Part shown: one piece after another, positions 35,337 to 43,177 of the stretch | Numbering within the stretch: the first letter of the stretch is position 1 | Layout of the letters: each line of letters opens with the position of its first letter | Assembly (NCBI GenBank): GCA_947630715.1 | Contig: CANRIP010000024.1 | Location: forward strand, 1-47,447 | Source of the DNA: an uncultured Acetatifactor sp. | GTDB lineage: Bacteria > Bacillota > Clostridia > Lachnospirales > Lachnospiraceae | Length of the DNA: 47,447 nucleotides | Reading direction: 5' to 3' | Notes under the pieces: model-generated | Database searches by the model: none | Told to the model about the DNA's origin: nothing | Seen by the model: only the letters and a program-made list of their open reading frames with translations | Program-made: the position numbers and the translations under genes

Positions 35337-36746
35337 TTAAAAAGCTCCCTGCGCCGTCACCTTTTCCAGCACGGCGTCATAGGTGACAAAGGTCAAAGGC
35401 GAGGCGCTTTGAAAGGTTTCGGTCCCCATCATCATGTTCTCCGGGGCGCATGCGCCCGCATAGGTGAATTTCACCGTATCATACCGACCCAGGTCATAAT
35501 AGACTTCCTCGGCGCCGATTTGATTCTCCGCCGCCTTCTGCAGCTTTCCATCCCGGTAAATCCACTTTCCCCCTGTCAGATATTCCTCGTAACTCATTCC
35601 CAGGGGCTGCAGGATCTCAAAATAATCCGTGCCTCCCTCCAGATAACCGCCGTCCAGGCTGATCAGCGTGACGCTGTCCGAATACTGCTTGATTCCGGCC
35701 ACATATTCTCTGGGATCAGCGGTCTGCGAAAGCCGGTTGGCCAATTTTGCGTTTTCATACCATTGCCGGTCGGCGTCCCACTGCCAGTATCGGTCATCCC
35801 CCCGGTGATCCGGCAGATGATATTTCGCCGCGACGGTTTCCCCCAGATAGGCGGACAGCTTGTCCGCTCCGTCGGCGTTCATATGCTCCGCGTCGCAATA
35901 ATCGTTTGCGAGATCCAGCCCCAGTTCTTCCAGCAGTTGATTGAAGTCCGTATAAGGAACCTGCAATTCCTCCAGCATTTCCTGGGCGGCGTTGAAAATT
36001 TCCTGCTGTTCGGGACTTCTGTCGTAGGGCAGCGCCATAAATTCAATGTGGGTTCCATGCTCCTTGGCCAGTGCGATCAGATCCAAAATCCACTGCCTGT
36101 TTTGATCGCTCAGTTCCCCCACCGTCCGGTGGTTGACCGCCTCCGGATCCACCCAGGAATAGCCCAGCTTTTGCCAGGTAAAATATTCCCCCCTGCCAAA
36201 CGTATTGGGCGGGTAGGAAAGGAAATCATATTTTTTCAGTTCCCGGTATCGGGTGTGAACAATAGGAAATCTCAGATAAAACGAAGGTCTGTCTTCCTCA
36301 TCGATATAGGAATTGACCAAAGCGACGGAGTTGGGTGAAGTCCGCAGGGAGAGATAATTCCGGTAAACATTGGCCTCCACCATGTGCTGATCGTAAGTGA
36401 GCGCATGCAGATCCACATAAATCACAGAGGGGCTCTGGGTCTTATACAGCTCTATGAGATCATGGTAGGATGAATTTTTATCCTGACTGGACACGGACAT
36501 GTCGAAAGCGGCAATCCCGTTTTGCTCCCAGAGAACGGAAGGGTGGATGCCGCAGTAACAATGGCTGCTGCCTACAAAGACCACGTCGATCAGATCCTCA
36601 CCCGTGGCGTAAAGCTGTTCCACGGAGGACAGGTAATCTCCCGTGGTATCCTTCCATTTCAACACATGATACAGAAACAGAATCACCAGCCCCAGCAAAC
36701 TAAAAAAACAGATCCCTTTCACCAAAAACAAGCTGCCTTTTTTCAT
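35337..36746 (-). CDS. DltD/AlgX-like SGNH-type acyltransferase partner of MBOAT
   Basis: A 469-residue protein starting at the ATG at 36746 (GGAG five bases upstream; a TTG 15 bases earlier is less likely). One N-terminal anchor helix (residues 9-29, KGICFFSLLGLVILFLYHVL) places the rest outside. The nucleophile block is VVFVGSSHCYCGIHPSVLWE near residue 57, and the Asp-His block is YCDAEHMNADGADKL near 287, as in SGNH/DltD-AlgX-J enzymes. The second half is beta-rich. It would take the acyl group passed out by the MBOAT protein and place it on a cell-surface polymer. Its promoter is clear upstream. Confidence 0.88.
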   Translation of the reverse strand: MKKGSLFLVKGICFFSLLGLVILFLYHVLKWKDTTGDYLSSVEQLYATGEDLIDVVFVGSSHCYCGIHPSVLWEQNGIAAFDMSVSSQDKNSSYHDLIELYKTQSPSVIYVDLHALTYDQHMVEANVYRNYLSLRTSPNSVALVNSYIDEEDRPSFYLRFPIVHTRYRELKKYDFLSYPPNTFGRGEYFTWQKLGYSWVDPEAVNHRTVGELSDQNRQWILDLIALAKEHGTHIEFMALPYDRSPEQQEIFNAAQEMLEELQVPYTDFNQLLEELGLDLANDYCDAEHMNADGADKLSAYLGETVAAKYHLPDHRGDDRYWQWDADRQWYENAKLANRLSQTADPREYVAGIKQYSDSVTLISLDGGYLEGGTDYFEILQPLGMSYEEYLTGGKWIYRDGKLQKAAENQIGAEEVYYDLGRYDTVKFTYAGACAPENMMMGTETFQSASPLTFVTYDAVLEKVTAQGAF

Positions 36747-36810
36747 ATCCACTCCGCTCAAACCAAGAAACGTAACCCCTTCCTACCTGCAAAAAGCCCG
36801 ATTGGATTTT

Positions 36811-36838
36811 ATTATAACATACCGCGGAACAATTTCAA
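36811..36838 (-). promoter_or_regulatory. Promoter of the acyltransferase pair
   Basis: Minus-strand TTGAAA (plus 36833-36838) and TATAAT (36811-36816) are 16 bp apart; the bases before the -10 are TGT, an extended element. The leader is about 60 nt. Confidence 0.8.
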
Positions 36839-36944
36839 CCCCCAGCGCCGCCGCCTGCCGCAACCGCCGGCTGTCCCAGTCTGCCGGAAACGCCCGGGGG
36901 ATCCGGCTTCCTCCAGGGATTGTCCGGCCCTGGAACTTGAGGAA

Positions 36945-37604
36945 TTATTTCAACCGGTTCAACTGATCCAGGTGCGCGATCACAATCAGTTTCATGGATC
37001 CCTTCAACGGCTTTTCGGGATCGATGTCGGAATTGACGTTCCCGTCCTCAATGATGGCCACAATATTGATGGAATACTTTTTCCTCAGGTTTAATTCGAT
37101 CAGATTTTTGCCTTCCCATTCCGGCCTGACGTCCAGCTCCAGCATGGAAACGTCCTCCGACAGTTCGATGATATCCACAAACCCGGAGCTTAAAAGATTT
37201 TTTGCCATTCTGATTCCGGATTCGTTTTCGGGCAGCACCACCTTATCCGCTCCCACCTTGCTTAAAATCTTGCAGTTCATCTCGTTGGCACACTTGACGA
37301 TCACTGTTGGAACGCCTATTTCCTTGCAGAGCATCGTGGCCATGACGCTGGCCTCCAGGTTTGTGGCCATGGCGATGATGACCACGTCCACGTTGGCGAT
37401 CCCCAGCTTTTTAATCGTTTCCGCATCGGTGATATCCGCGCATTTACAGTATGGGATTTCCTCGGCCGCGCTGTTTACGATTTCTTCGTTCAGATCCACC
37501 GCAATCACTTCCGCGCCGTTGAAAACCAGCTCCCTTGCCACCGCCCTGCCGTATCTTCCCAGCCCGAACACCGCGTAGGATTTGTTTTGTTTCATGCTCC
37601 TCAT
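36945..37604 (-). CDS. ktrA: Potassium uptake regulatory subunit KtrA (TrkA-N/TrkA-C)
   Basis: A 219-residue cytosolic gating ring protein. Residues 7-130 form the RCK/TrkA-N Rossmann fold with the nucleotide loop VFGLGRYGRAVAREL and the acidic end of strand 2 (VIAVDLNE). Residues 135-217 form TrkA-C, which binds c-di-AMP in related KtrA proteins. It opens and closes the KtrB pore. ATG codons at 37604 and 37595 are both possible; GGGAGG lies close to the first. It is 15 bp downstream of ktrB. A 7-bp stem (TCCAGGG/CCCTGGA, 36912-36934) follows the stop but lacks a T tract, so the end of the transcript is uncertain. Confidence 0.95.
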   Translation of the reverse strand: MRSMKQNKSYAVFGLGRYGRAVARELVFNGAEVIAVDLNEEIVNSAAEEIPYCKCADITDAETIKKLGIANVDVVIIAMATNLEASVMATMLCKEIGVPTVIVKCANEMNCKILSKVGADKVVLPENESGIRMAKNLLSSGFVDIIELSEDVSMLELDVRPEWEGKNLIELNLRKKYSINIVAIIEDGNVNSDIDPEKPLKGSMKLIVIAHLDQLNRLK

Positions 37605-37619
37605 TCTCCTCCCAATCCG

Positions 37620-38981
37620 TCAGCCCACGCTAATTTCCGCCTCAGGATTTTTGATGATATTGTTTTTGACCTTTTTCGTATGAAAGGCAATCACCAGGGA
37701 AATGGGCCCCACTCTCCCCAGATACATGGTGACGATCAAAATGATTTTTCCCCAGAGATTCAGCGTTGGAGTCAGATTTCTCGACAAACCTACGGTTGCC
37801 GTGGCGCTCACCGTTTCGTATACGATGTCGATCACATCCGCGTCGGAGACAAAGGACAGGAGAACGGTTGACAGAAACTGGATCAGAAACGACATGCTCA
37901 CCACCGCCACAGCCTTGCTCACAGCCTGTCTGGAAACCGTCCTGTGAAACAGGGACGCGTCTTCCCTGTTTTGAATCGCAGCGAACGCAAACACAAGCAA
38001 AACCGCCACCGTCACCGTCTTAACGCCGCCCGCCGTTCCCACCGGGGAACCGCCGATAAACATCAACAGCAGCGCCACAATGGCCGACGTATTGGTCAGA
38101 TTTTGCTGCGGAACCGTGGCAAACCCCGCCGTTCTTGTGGTCACCGACTGAAACAGGGCCATCTGGATTTTATCCGGCCAGGAGCTGCCCCCCATGGTGA
38201 GAGGATTCTCACATTCCAAAAACAGGAAAGCGGCGGCTCCGGACACGATCAGAAACACCGTTGTGGAAATCGCTATCTTGCTGTGAAGGGTCAGCCCCTT
38301 CAAACACCCGATGCCCTGGCGTTTCCAGTTTTTCAGAACCCTGCCCATGTCCAGCCACACAATGTAGCCGATACCGCCCAGCACAATTAACAGACAGGTT
38401 ACCAAATTGATGAGAGGATTGTGGGCGTAGCCGCACAGACTGTCTTCCGACAGGATGTCCATTCCGGCGTTGCAGAAGGCGGACACAGAATTGAAAATGG
38501 AAATCCAGATTCCCCTTGGGCCATAGTCCGGCACAAACACAAACATATAAAGGATCGCGCCGGCTCCCTCCACAATGACCGTGCCGGCCAGCACCTGTTT
38601 CAAGAATTTCACAATCCCGGACAGGGAATTTAAATTAAACGCATCCTGCAGCAGAATCCTGTTGCCGATGCCGATCCTTCGGTGCAGACTGATCAGAATC
38701 CCTGACAAAACGGTAATGACCCCCAGCCCGCCTATCTGGATCAAAATCAATATCACAATCTGCCCGAAAACGCTCCAGGCGGAAACCGTTGGCACCGTGA
38801 CCAGTCCCGTCACGCAGATGGACGTGGTCGCCGTAAACAGCGCGTCGATGTAGGGAACCGCCTTTCCGTCGGCAGCGCTGACCGGAAGGGCAAGCAATAT
38901 GCTGCCCGCTATGATGGCAAGCAGAAAACTCAACAGGATCATCTGTGTGGTAGACAGAGTCCTTCCTGATTTCTTTTTCAT
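37620..38981 (-). CDS. ktrB: Potassium uptake channel subunit KtrB (TrkH family)
   Basis: A 453-residue membrane protein of the TrkH/KtrB superfamily with four repeats of helix-pore-helix. Pore-loop regions are TATTSICVTGLVTVP, FNSVSAFCNAGMDILS, FQSVTTRTAGFATVPQ and ETVSATATVGLSRNLTP, each with the central Gly that lines the K+ filter. IGGSPVGTAGGVKTVTVAVL is the conserved gating-loop region of repeat 3. AGGACACAGG stands before the ATG. It forms an operon with ktrA. The leader is about 115 nt; a c-di-AMP riboswitch was looked for and not recognised. Confidence 0.96.
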   Translation of the reverse strand: MKKKSGRTLSTTQMILLSFLLAIIAGSILLALPVSAADGKAVPYIDALFTATTSICVTGLVTVPTVSAWSVFGQIVILILIQIGGLGVITVLSGILISLHRRIGIGNRILLQDAFNLNSLSGIVKFLKQVLAGTVIVEGAGAILYMFVFVPDYGPRGIWISIFNSVSAFCNAGMDILSEDSLCGYAHNPLINLVTCLLIVLGGIGYIVWLDMGRVLKNWKRQGIGCLKGLTLHSKIAISTTVFLIVSGAAAFLFLECENPLTMGGSSWPDKIQMALFQSVTTRTAGFATVPQQNLTNTSAIVALLLMFIGGSPVGTAGGVKTVTVAVLLVFAFAAIQNREDASLFHRTVSRQAVSKAVAVVSMSFLIQFLSTVLLSFVSDADVIDIVYETVSATATVGLSRNLTPTLNLWGKIILIVTMYLGRVGPISLVIAFHTKKVKNNIIKNPEAEISVG

Positions 38982-39100
38982 ACCTGTGTCCTGTTTCTAT
39001 CTTTTCAGGGGGCCGCGTCTTCTCCAAATCCCCGTCAACCCCTTATTTTGCCGGGTTTTTGCGGGAAACCGTCCCCGTCCTTTCCTGATCTCTTTTTGTC

Positions 39101-39129
39101 ATTTTAACAACCCGGGAAAAATTTGTCAA
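39101..39129 (-). promoter_or_regulatory. Promoter of ktrB-ktrA
   Basis: Minus-strand TTGACA (plus 39124-39129) and TAAAAT (39101-39106) are exactly 17 bp apart. Transcription would start near 39094, leaving a leader of about 112 nt rich in G. Confidence 0.8.
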
Positions 39130-39252
39130 TGAATTCAAAAGCGCCGGTTTCCGCCCGGTTTTGATCCGATTTTCATCCGGCGCTCATCCGCAATTTCAAA
39201 CCCGTGCGCATATTCTCCGCTCAACCTTACCATAATGACAGAGGAGGGAAAT

Positions 39253-39430
39253 AGTGTGAACAATAAGCTCGATAGCTTATTGTTTCACAAAACAAACTTT
39301 GTTCGTTTGAGAATTTGTGCCGGAGCGTCACAAATTTCTCTGATGGCAGACGCGAATTTGAGATTCGCATCGCCCCGTCGCGTAAACGCTCCGGAATGGA
39401 GAGTAAAATGAAAATCACGGAAAAAAAGAA
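39253..39430 (+). repeat. Structured dispersed repeat, copy 1
   Basis: Successive inverted repeats fill this stretch: GTGAACAATAAGCT / AGCTTATTGTTTCAC around a CGAT loop (39256-39288), CAAAC/GTTTG (39293-39309), GAGAATTTGTG / CACAAATTTCTC (39309-39340) and GCGAAT/ATTCGC (39352-39368). CCGGAGCG (39320-39327) can also pair with CGCTCCGG (39387-39394). The segment 39368-39401 recurs in inverted orientation at 46146-46180 with about 32 of 35 positions alike. This is the pattern of a small structured interspersed element. It lies between the ktr promoter and the EamA gene. Confidence 0.7.
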
Positions 39431-39560
39431 ACCCGTCAACACAATTCCAAAGGGCGTCTGGGAGAGCAGCAGGCCTGCGGCTCCCAAAAAGAAATCCGAA
39501 GGTTCCACCCCGTCCACCGATCTTCAGGGCAACGGATACCCCAAGGTTCCCAAAAACTGA
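39408..39560 (+). CDS. Possible 50-residue small protein
   Basis: An ATG at 39408 follows GGAGAG six bases upstream and opens a 50-codon frame (MKITEKKKPVNTIPKGVWES...). The product is basic, Pro/Lys/Ser-rich and probably disordered. The start codon and its Shine-Dalgarno fall inside the dispersed repeat, so the frame may be carried by, or created by, that element. The repeat's other copy at 46.1 kb does not continue with the same frame. A 9-bp inverted repeat (CCCGGGAAA/TTTCCCGGG) follows the stop. I do not recognise the protein and doubt that it is real. Confidence 0.3.
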   Translation: MKITEKKKPVNTIPKGVWESSRPAAPKKKSEGSTPSTDLQGNGYPKVPKN

Positions 39561-39565
39561 TTCTT

Positions 39566-39585
39566 CCCGGGAAACTTTTCCCGGG
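39566..39585. repeat. Inverted repeat after the small ORF; rest of the gap to 39843 without a gene
   Basis: CCCGGGAAA and TTTCCCGGG are separated by two bases. There is no T tract on either side, so a terminator is unlikely. In 39586-39843 I see a T7-G7 run near 39658-39672 and a short hairpin ACCGC AAGG GCGGT, but no gene or promoter. Confidence 0.5.
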
Positions 39586-39843
39586 ATCCGAAAACGAAGG
39601 GGAGCCATCGTCACCGGGCCTGATGTCCGCCGGTTTCCCCATGCTGGCGGATCCTGTTTTTTTGGGGGGGCTCCCTCCCGCTTGGCATTGTGGCCGGCTT
39701 TGTCCCGAAACTCTCTCCGTTTTGAATTTACATAGACGAAAATCCCATCAGACCGCAAGGGCGGTCCGGTGTGCGCCGGGGCTGCGAGGCGGCAAACGGA
39801 TCCCAAAACATGGAACCGGAACGGCTCCCCGGTAACAGGGCGC

Positions 39844-40257
39844 TTATAAGACCATACATAACGTCCCGGCACCAATGAGAATACAGCCGATCACGGATTT
39901 GGGAGTCACCTTTTCATGCAGAAAGACAAAGGCAAGGATCAGCGTGAGAACCACGCTCAGCTTATCGATCGGCACAACCTTCGAAGCTTCGCCAACCTGC
40001 AGCGCCTTATAATAACACAGCCATGAGGCGCCGGTAGCCAGGCCGGATAAGATTAAAAAAATCCAGCTTTTCCTGCTGATCTGAGAAATCCCTCCCTGCG
40101 CGTCCGTCAGGAACACCATTCCCCACGCCAGCAGTACCACTACCATGGTTCTGATCGCCGTTGCAAGATTGGAATTGACCCCTTCAATTCCGATTTTAGC
40201 CAATATGGATGTGAGCGCCGCAAATACGGCGGACAAAAAAGCAAGAAGGAACCACAT
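39844..40257 (-). CDS. Half-size EamA/DMT-family membrane transporter
   Basis: A 137-residue protein with five hydrophobic helices (FLLAFLSAVFAALTSILAKI; IRTMVVVLLAWGMVFLT; WIFLILSGLATGASWLCYYK; VVLTLILAFVFLHEK; VIGCILIGAGTLCMVL). The ASWLCYYKALQVGEASKVVP and LTLILAFVFLHEKVTP motifs are characteristic of a single EamA domain of the drug/metabolite transporter superfamily. Full-length members have two such domains, so this one must dimerise, as small DMT proteins do. GAGGTG stands seven bases before the ATG. Upstream is the 48-bp repeat array. Substrate is unknown. Confidence 0.9.
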   Translation of the reverse strand: MWFLLAFLSAVFAALTSILAKIGIEGVNSNLATAIRTMVVVLLAWGMVFLTDAQGGISQISRKSWIFLILSGLATGASWLCYYKALQVGEASKVVPIDKLSVVLTLILAFVFLHEKVTPKSVIGCILIGAGTLCMVL

Positions 40258-40356
40258 GTCCCGACACCTCTATTCATTTCATTCCGTTGCCATAGATCCG
40301 ATGCCTTCCCCTGTCCCCAAACGATTGCCTTTCCTATCACACAGCGGTTATAACCG

Positions 40357-40548
40357 TTGCAAGCTCCCGTCCGCCGTCAGAGTGTTGGATCAGCGGACGG
40401 GGTATTGCAAACTCCCGTCTGCCGGCAAGGTATATGTTCAGCGGGCACGAGATTGCAAGCTCCCGTCCGCCGTCAGAGTATCTGATCAGCGGGCACGGTA
40501 TTGCAAGCTCCCGTCTGCCGGCAAGCTATATGTTCAGCGGACGGGGTC
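40357..40548. repeat. 48-bp tandem repeat, four units in alternating A-B-A-B order
   Basis: Units start with TTGCAA at 40357, 40405, 40453 and 40501, exactly 48 bp apart. Units 1 and 3 share CCCGTCCGCCGTCAGAGT, and units 2 and 4 share CCCGTCTGCCGGCAAG, so the array is also a duplicated 96-bp block. In each unit CCCGTC(C/T)GC near the start can pair with GCGGACGGG or its relic near the end, forming a hairpin; unit 1 keeps a perfect 9-bp stem. The array fills the gap between the macro gene's stop (overlapping its last codons by 15 bp) and the EamA gene. Confidence 0.93.
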
Positions 40549-41304
40549 AAAGAACCCACGGTAGATTTGTTCATCCACATCCTTGAAAACATTGAAAATC
40601 ACCTCTGTGTCTTTTCTGTATCGCCGCACCGTGTTCACGGCGATTGCGGCGGCTTCTTGATGGGGAAAATGAAATTCACCCGTGGAGATACAGCAAAACG
40701 CCACACTCTTTATGTTGTTTTGCTGCGCCAGCTCCAGGCAGGAGCGATAACAAGAGGCAAGCAGCTCCCGATCCTTTTGCGTCACGTCCCCGTATATGAT
40801 CGGCCCCACCGTATGCAGCACATAATCGCAGGGCAAATTGTAGGCGGGCGTAAGCCGGGCCTGTCCGGTTGGTTCTTCGTGTCCCTGCCGTTCCATGATC
40901 CGGCTGCATGCCAGCCGAAGCTGCACCCCGGCGTAAGTGTGGATCACATTATCAATACAGCCGTGACAGGGGACATAACAGCCTGTCATACCGGAATTCG
41001 CGGCATTGACGATAGCGCCGCATTTTAACGTGGTAATGTCTCCCTTCCAGAGAAAAATCCCCGGTTCCACCGGCGTCAGGCCGGTGCTGTCCGTAACCCC
41101 CTTCCGGGCGGTTTCCTCCCGCAGATATTCGTCCTGCCATTTCAAAAATTCCTCCCCCACAGGGCGCGGCGGACGTACATTCATCAGAGAGCGGAGCAGC
41201 GTTTTCTGCCCGGTTTCATCAGAGGGAATCTGTACAGCCCGGTACCGGGGTTCCTCGTCAATCAGCTTTTGGATGAGAGAGATTCTTCGTTCTTTCTGTG
41301 TCAT
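40534..41304 (-). CDS. Zinc-dependent macro domain protein-ADP-ribose hydrolase
   Basis: A 256-residue protein. The first ~75 residues are a helical N-terminal extension and the rest is a macro domain. IVNAANSGMTGCYVPCHGC followed by IDNVIHTYAGVQLRLAC is the zinc-macro signature, in which Cys/His/Cys ligands hold a catalytic zinc; GQARLTPAYNLPCDYVLHTV and CISTGEFHFPHQEAA form the ADP-ribose pocket. Relatives in Staphylococcus and Streptococcus remove ADP-ribose placed on lipoylated GcvH-L by the class M sirtuin encoded beside them. Here the sirtuin gene is 3.2 kb away and no gcvH-L or lplA is in the window. GGGAG lies six bases before the ATG. Confidence 0.94.
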   Translation of the reverse strand: MTQKERRISLIQKLIDEEPRYRAVQIPSDETGQKTLLRSLMNVRPPRPVGEEFLKWQDEYLREETARKGVTDSTGLTPVEPGIFLWKGDITTLKCGAIVNAANSGMTGCYVPCHGCIDNVIHTYAGVQLRLACSRIMERQGHEEPTGQARLTPAYNLPCDYVLHTVGPIIYGDVTQKDRELLASCYRSCLELAQQNNIKSVAFCCISTGEFHFPHQEAAAIAVNTVRRYRKDTEVIFNVFKDVDEQIYRGFFDPVR

Positions 41305-41379
41305 GGGATTCTCCCTTTTCTATCTCCTTATGCGGAGCGTTTCAGGTACCAAAGCGTCGCAGCGATTATGATTGCGGTA

Positions 41380-42105
41380 CTAATTATCATCGTTTGTTTG
41401 ATGGGCCGCCATTCCAGCGCCTTTTCGCGCAAGCTGATCCGCAAGGACAATGCCGGGGCCCTGGACGGCAGTATGGGACACTCCCTCTATGCTCATGACT
41501 TTCAATTCCATTTTGTTTCTGATATCGTACATATACTGACCGACCGCCTGAGTCAGCATCTTTTCCCCGCATCCATGATAAGCCCAGGAAATAAGCTCAC
41601 TGTCATAAAAAATGGTAAACTCCGGCAGGCCCAAAGTTTCAGCGTGTTTGATCGCCTCCATACAGGCCAGCAGCTCGCCGGCGCCGCTTCCCATCTCTGC
41701 CAGCTTTTCTTCACTTCCGCCCCCATAATACTTTTCGATCCTTCCATCGCATAAAAAGACGACGCCGAAACCATAGACATGACTTTTCGGGTCATAAGAA
41801 CCGTCCACATACGCGCCATATTTGGGCAATGTCACGGCAGAAAGCGCAGAAGTATCTAACTCCGTATCCTGTTTTAGCTGTCCTTCCCTGGCTTTATACT
41901 CCTCCAGCCATGCCGCCGCTTCCCCTGAAATCGGTTTTTCTCTCCACTTGCCAGCGATAAATCGATCCGCTTCCTCCTTGGTCGCAAACCCGTGATAGAC
42001 AACCCTGGAAACGCCGCGAACTCTTTTTTCGCATTCCGGCCACGATGTAAAAAGCTGCGGTTCCTCTCCTTTTAAGAGTACCACCCAGAAATGATTTTTA
42101 CTCAT
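41380..42105 (-). CDS. Ribonuclease HI with N-terminal viroplasmin-like hybrid-binding domain
   Basis: A 241-residue protein starting at 42105 (GGGGA seven bases upstream). Residues 1-50 form the caulimovirus P6-like RNA-DNA hybrid binding domain: FWVVLLKGEEPQLFTSWPEC, SRVVYHGFATKEEADRFI. Residues 95-230 form a type 1 RNase H with the acidic residues in YVDGSYDPKS, MGSGAGELLACMEAI, IFYDSELISW and VLADQLARKG. It would cut the RNA strand of RNA-DNA hybrids. It lies between macro and the divergent peroxidase operon; any functional link to them is unproven. Confidence 0.93.
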   Translation of the reverse strand: MSKNHFWVVLLKGEEPQLFTSWPECEKRVRGVSRVVYHGFATKEEADRFIAGKWREKPISGEAAAWLEEYKAREGQLKQDTELDTSALSAVTLPKYGAYVDGSYDPKSHVYGFGVVFLCDGRIEKYYGGGSEEKLAEMGSGAGELLACMEAIKHAETLGLPEFTIFYDSELISWAYHGCGEKMLTQAVGQYMYDIRNKMELKVMSIEGVSHTAVQGPGIVLADQLARKGAGMAAHQTNDDN

Positions 42106-42250
42106 CCTTTCATCCCCTGACATATGATAGATTCCATAGGTACGCCTCTGAGGCGATCCTATATCAGTCATTTTACATCAGTATAGCAAGTTTGAAAAGG
42201 GAAGTCAATTTTCCATGCACCGCGGTGTTCCCGTTGTGGAAAAAACAATC

Positions 42251-42279
42251 TTGACATTTCTGGATTTCCGTTCTATAAT
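42251..42279 (+). promoter_or_regulatory. Consensus promoter of the peroxidase-OhrR operon
   Basis: A perfect TTGACA (42251-42256) and a perfect TATAAT (42274-42279) are 17 bp apart. A promoter this strong usually needs a repressor; a palindrome lies just downstream of the predicted start (about 42286). Confidence 0.92.
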
Positions 42280-42294
42280 GGCCATATCAATAGC

Positions 42295-42311
42295 GCAAGA
42301 TTAAATCTTGC
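42295..42311. promoter_or_regulatory. 17-bp palindrome, likely operator of the OhrR-like repressor
   Basis: GCAAGATT-A-AATCTTGC is a perfect dyad of 8+1+8, located about 10 bp after the predicted transcription start and 23 bp before the glutathione peroxidase ATG. AT-rich centres of this kind are typical of OhrR/MarR operators such as TACAATT-AATTGTA. The last gene of the operon encodes an OhrR-like protein, so peroxide-responsive autorepression is a natural reading. Confidence 0.7.
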
Positions 42312-42333
42312 ATAAGTGAACGGAGGGATTGCA

Positions 42334-42873
42334 ATGAACATCTACGATTTCAAAGTGAAAGCACAGGACGGGAGGGAGGTGCCGCTTTCCGATTACAAGG
42401 GGAAAGTTCTTCTCATTGTGAACACGGCCACCGGGTGCGGATTTACACCGCAGTATGACGAGCTTCAAGACCTGTACGAGCTGCACCAGAAAGACGGGCT
42501 GGAGATCCTCGATTTCCCCTGCAACCAGTTCGGGGAACAGGCTCCGGGCAGCGATGAGGAAATCCACAGTTTCTGCACCGGACGGTACGGCATCACCTTT
42601 CCACAGTTTGCCAAGATCGATGTCAACGGGGAAAACGCGATCCCGCTCTACCAATATCTGACGGAGAACACCACCTTTGCCGGGTTTTCCGGCCCCATGG
42701 GGCTTATATTGAAGGGCGTTGTCAAGAAAACGGACAAGGACTACAAAAACAACGGAAACATCAAATGGAACTTCACCAAATTCCTGATTGACCGAAACGG
42801 CGAAATCGCCGCACGTTTTGAGCCCACCGAATCCCTTGACAATGTAAAGGCAAAGGTGGAGGAGGCGCTGTAA
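42334..42873 (+). CDS. Glutathione peroxidase family protein (Cys type)
   Basis: A 179-residue peroxidase starting at the ATG at 42334 (GGAGGG six bases upstream). The peroxidatic Cys is C35 in NTATGCGFTPQYDEL, with partners Gln in FPCNQFGEQAPG near residue 70 and Trp/Asn in IKWNFTKFLID near 150. A second Cys in FPCNQ may resolve through thioredoxin, as in most bacterial members, which use thioredoxin rather than glutathione. It removes hydrogen peroxide or organic peroxides. It is first in an operon that ends in an OhrR-like regulator. Its stop overlaps the next ATG by one base (TAATG). Confidence 0.95.
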   Translation: MNIYDFKVKAQDGREVPLSDYKGKVLLIVNTATGCGFTPQYDELQDLYELHQKDGLEILDFPCNQFGEQAPGSDEEIHSFCTGRYGITFPQFAKIDVNGENAIPLYQYLTENTTFAGFSGPMGLILKGVVKKTDKDYKNNGNIKWNFTKFLIDRNGEIAARFEPTESLDNVKAKVEEAL

Positions 42874-43136
42874 TGTTCCATTATGACTATAAGACCGAGA
42901 ATACCTGCTCCCAGTTGATCAGTCTGGATTTGGACGGGGATGTGGTACATAATGTCAGTTTCATGGGCGGCTGCAACGGAAATCTGAAAGCCATTCCTCT
43001 GCTGATCGAGGGCTGGACGGTGGAACAGATTGCGGAAAAGTTATCCGGTGTTCTCTGCGGACGCAGACCAACCTCCTGTGCGGACCAGCTCGCAAAGGCG
43101 GTACGAGCCGCCTATCTTGCGGAGCAGACAGCATAA
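42873..43136 (+). CDS. TSCPD-domain protein (TIGR03905 family)
   Basis: An 87-residue protein with four spaced cysteines (C12, C34, C62, C69) in ENTCSQL, MGGCNGN, VLCGRR and TSCADQLA. This is the small TSCPD family, related to the C-terminal Zn-binding part of class II ribonucleotide reductases; its function is not known. The protein VHNVSFMGGCNGNLKAIP and LSGVLCGRRPTSCADQLA blocks are the conserved ones. Translation is coupled to the peroxidase by a one-base overlap, which suggests a joint redox role. Metal or Fe-S binding is an inference. Confidence 0.9.
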   Translation: MFHYDYKTENTCSQLISLDLDGDVVHNVSFMGGCNGNLKAIPLLIEGWTVEQIAEKLSGVLCGRRPTSCADQLAKAVRAAYLAEQTA

Positions 43137-43177
43137 GAGGTCACGATAGGAACAGGGAAATTGAACTTCCCGACGAT

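Noticed and set aside
36912..36934. Terminator of ktrA
   Set aside because: A 7-bp stem is present but no T tract follows on the minus strand.
38982..39095. c-di-AMP (ydaO-type) riboswitch before ktrB
   Set aside because: The leader is only about 112 nt and I could not recognise the conserved ydaO elements; a covariance-model scan would settle it.
39227..39517. 96-codon minus frame with a hydrophobic helix over the dispersed repeat
   Set aside because: It runs through several hairpins of the repeat, has no good Shine-Dalgarno and its tail looks like translated repeat; kept only as part of the element.
40145..40564. 139-codon plus frame with 16-residue repeats
   Set aside because: It is only the translation of the 48-bp DNA repeat (a multiple of three) joined to antisense of the EamA gene; no ribosome site.
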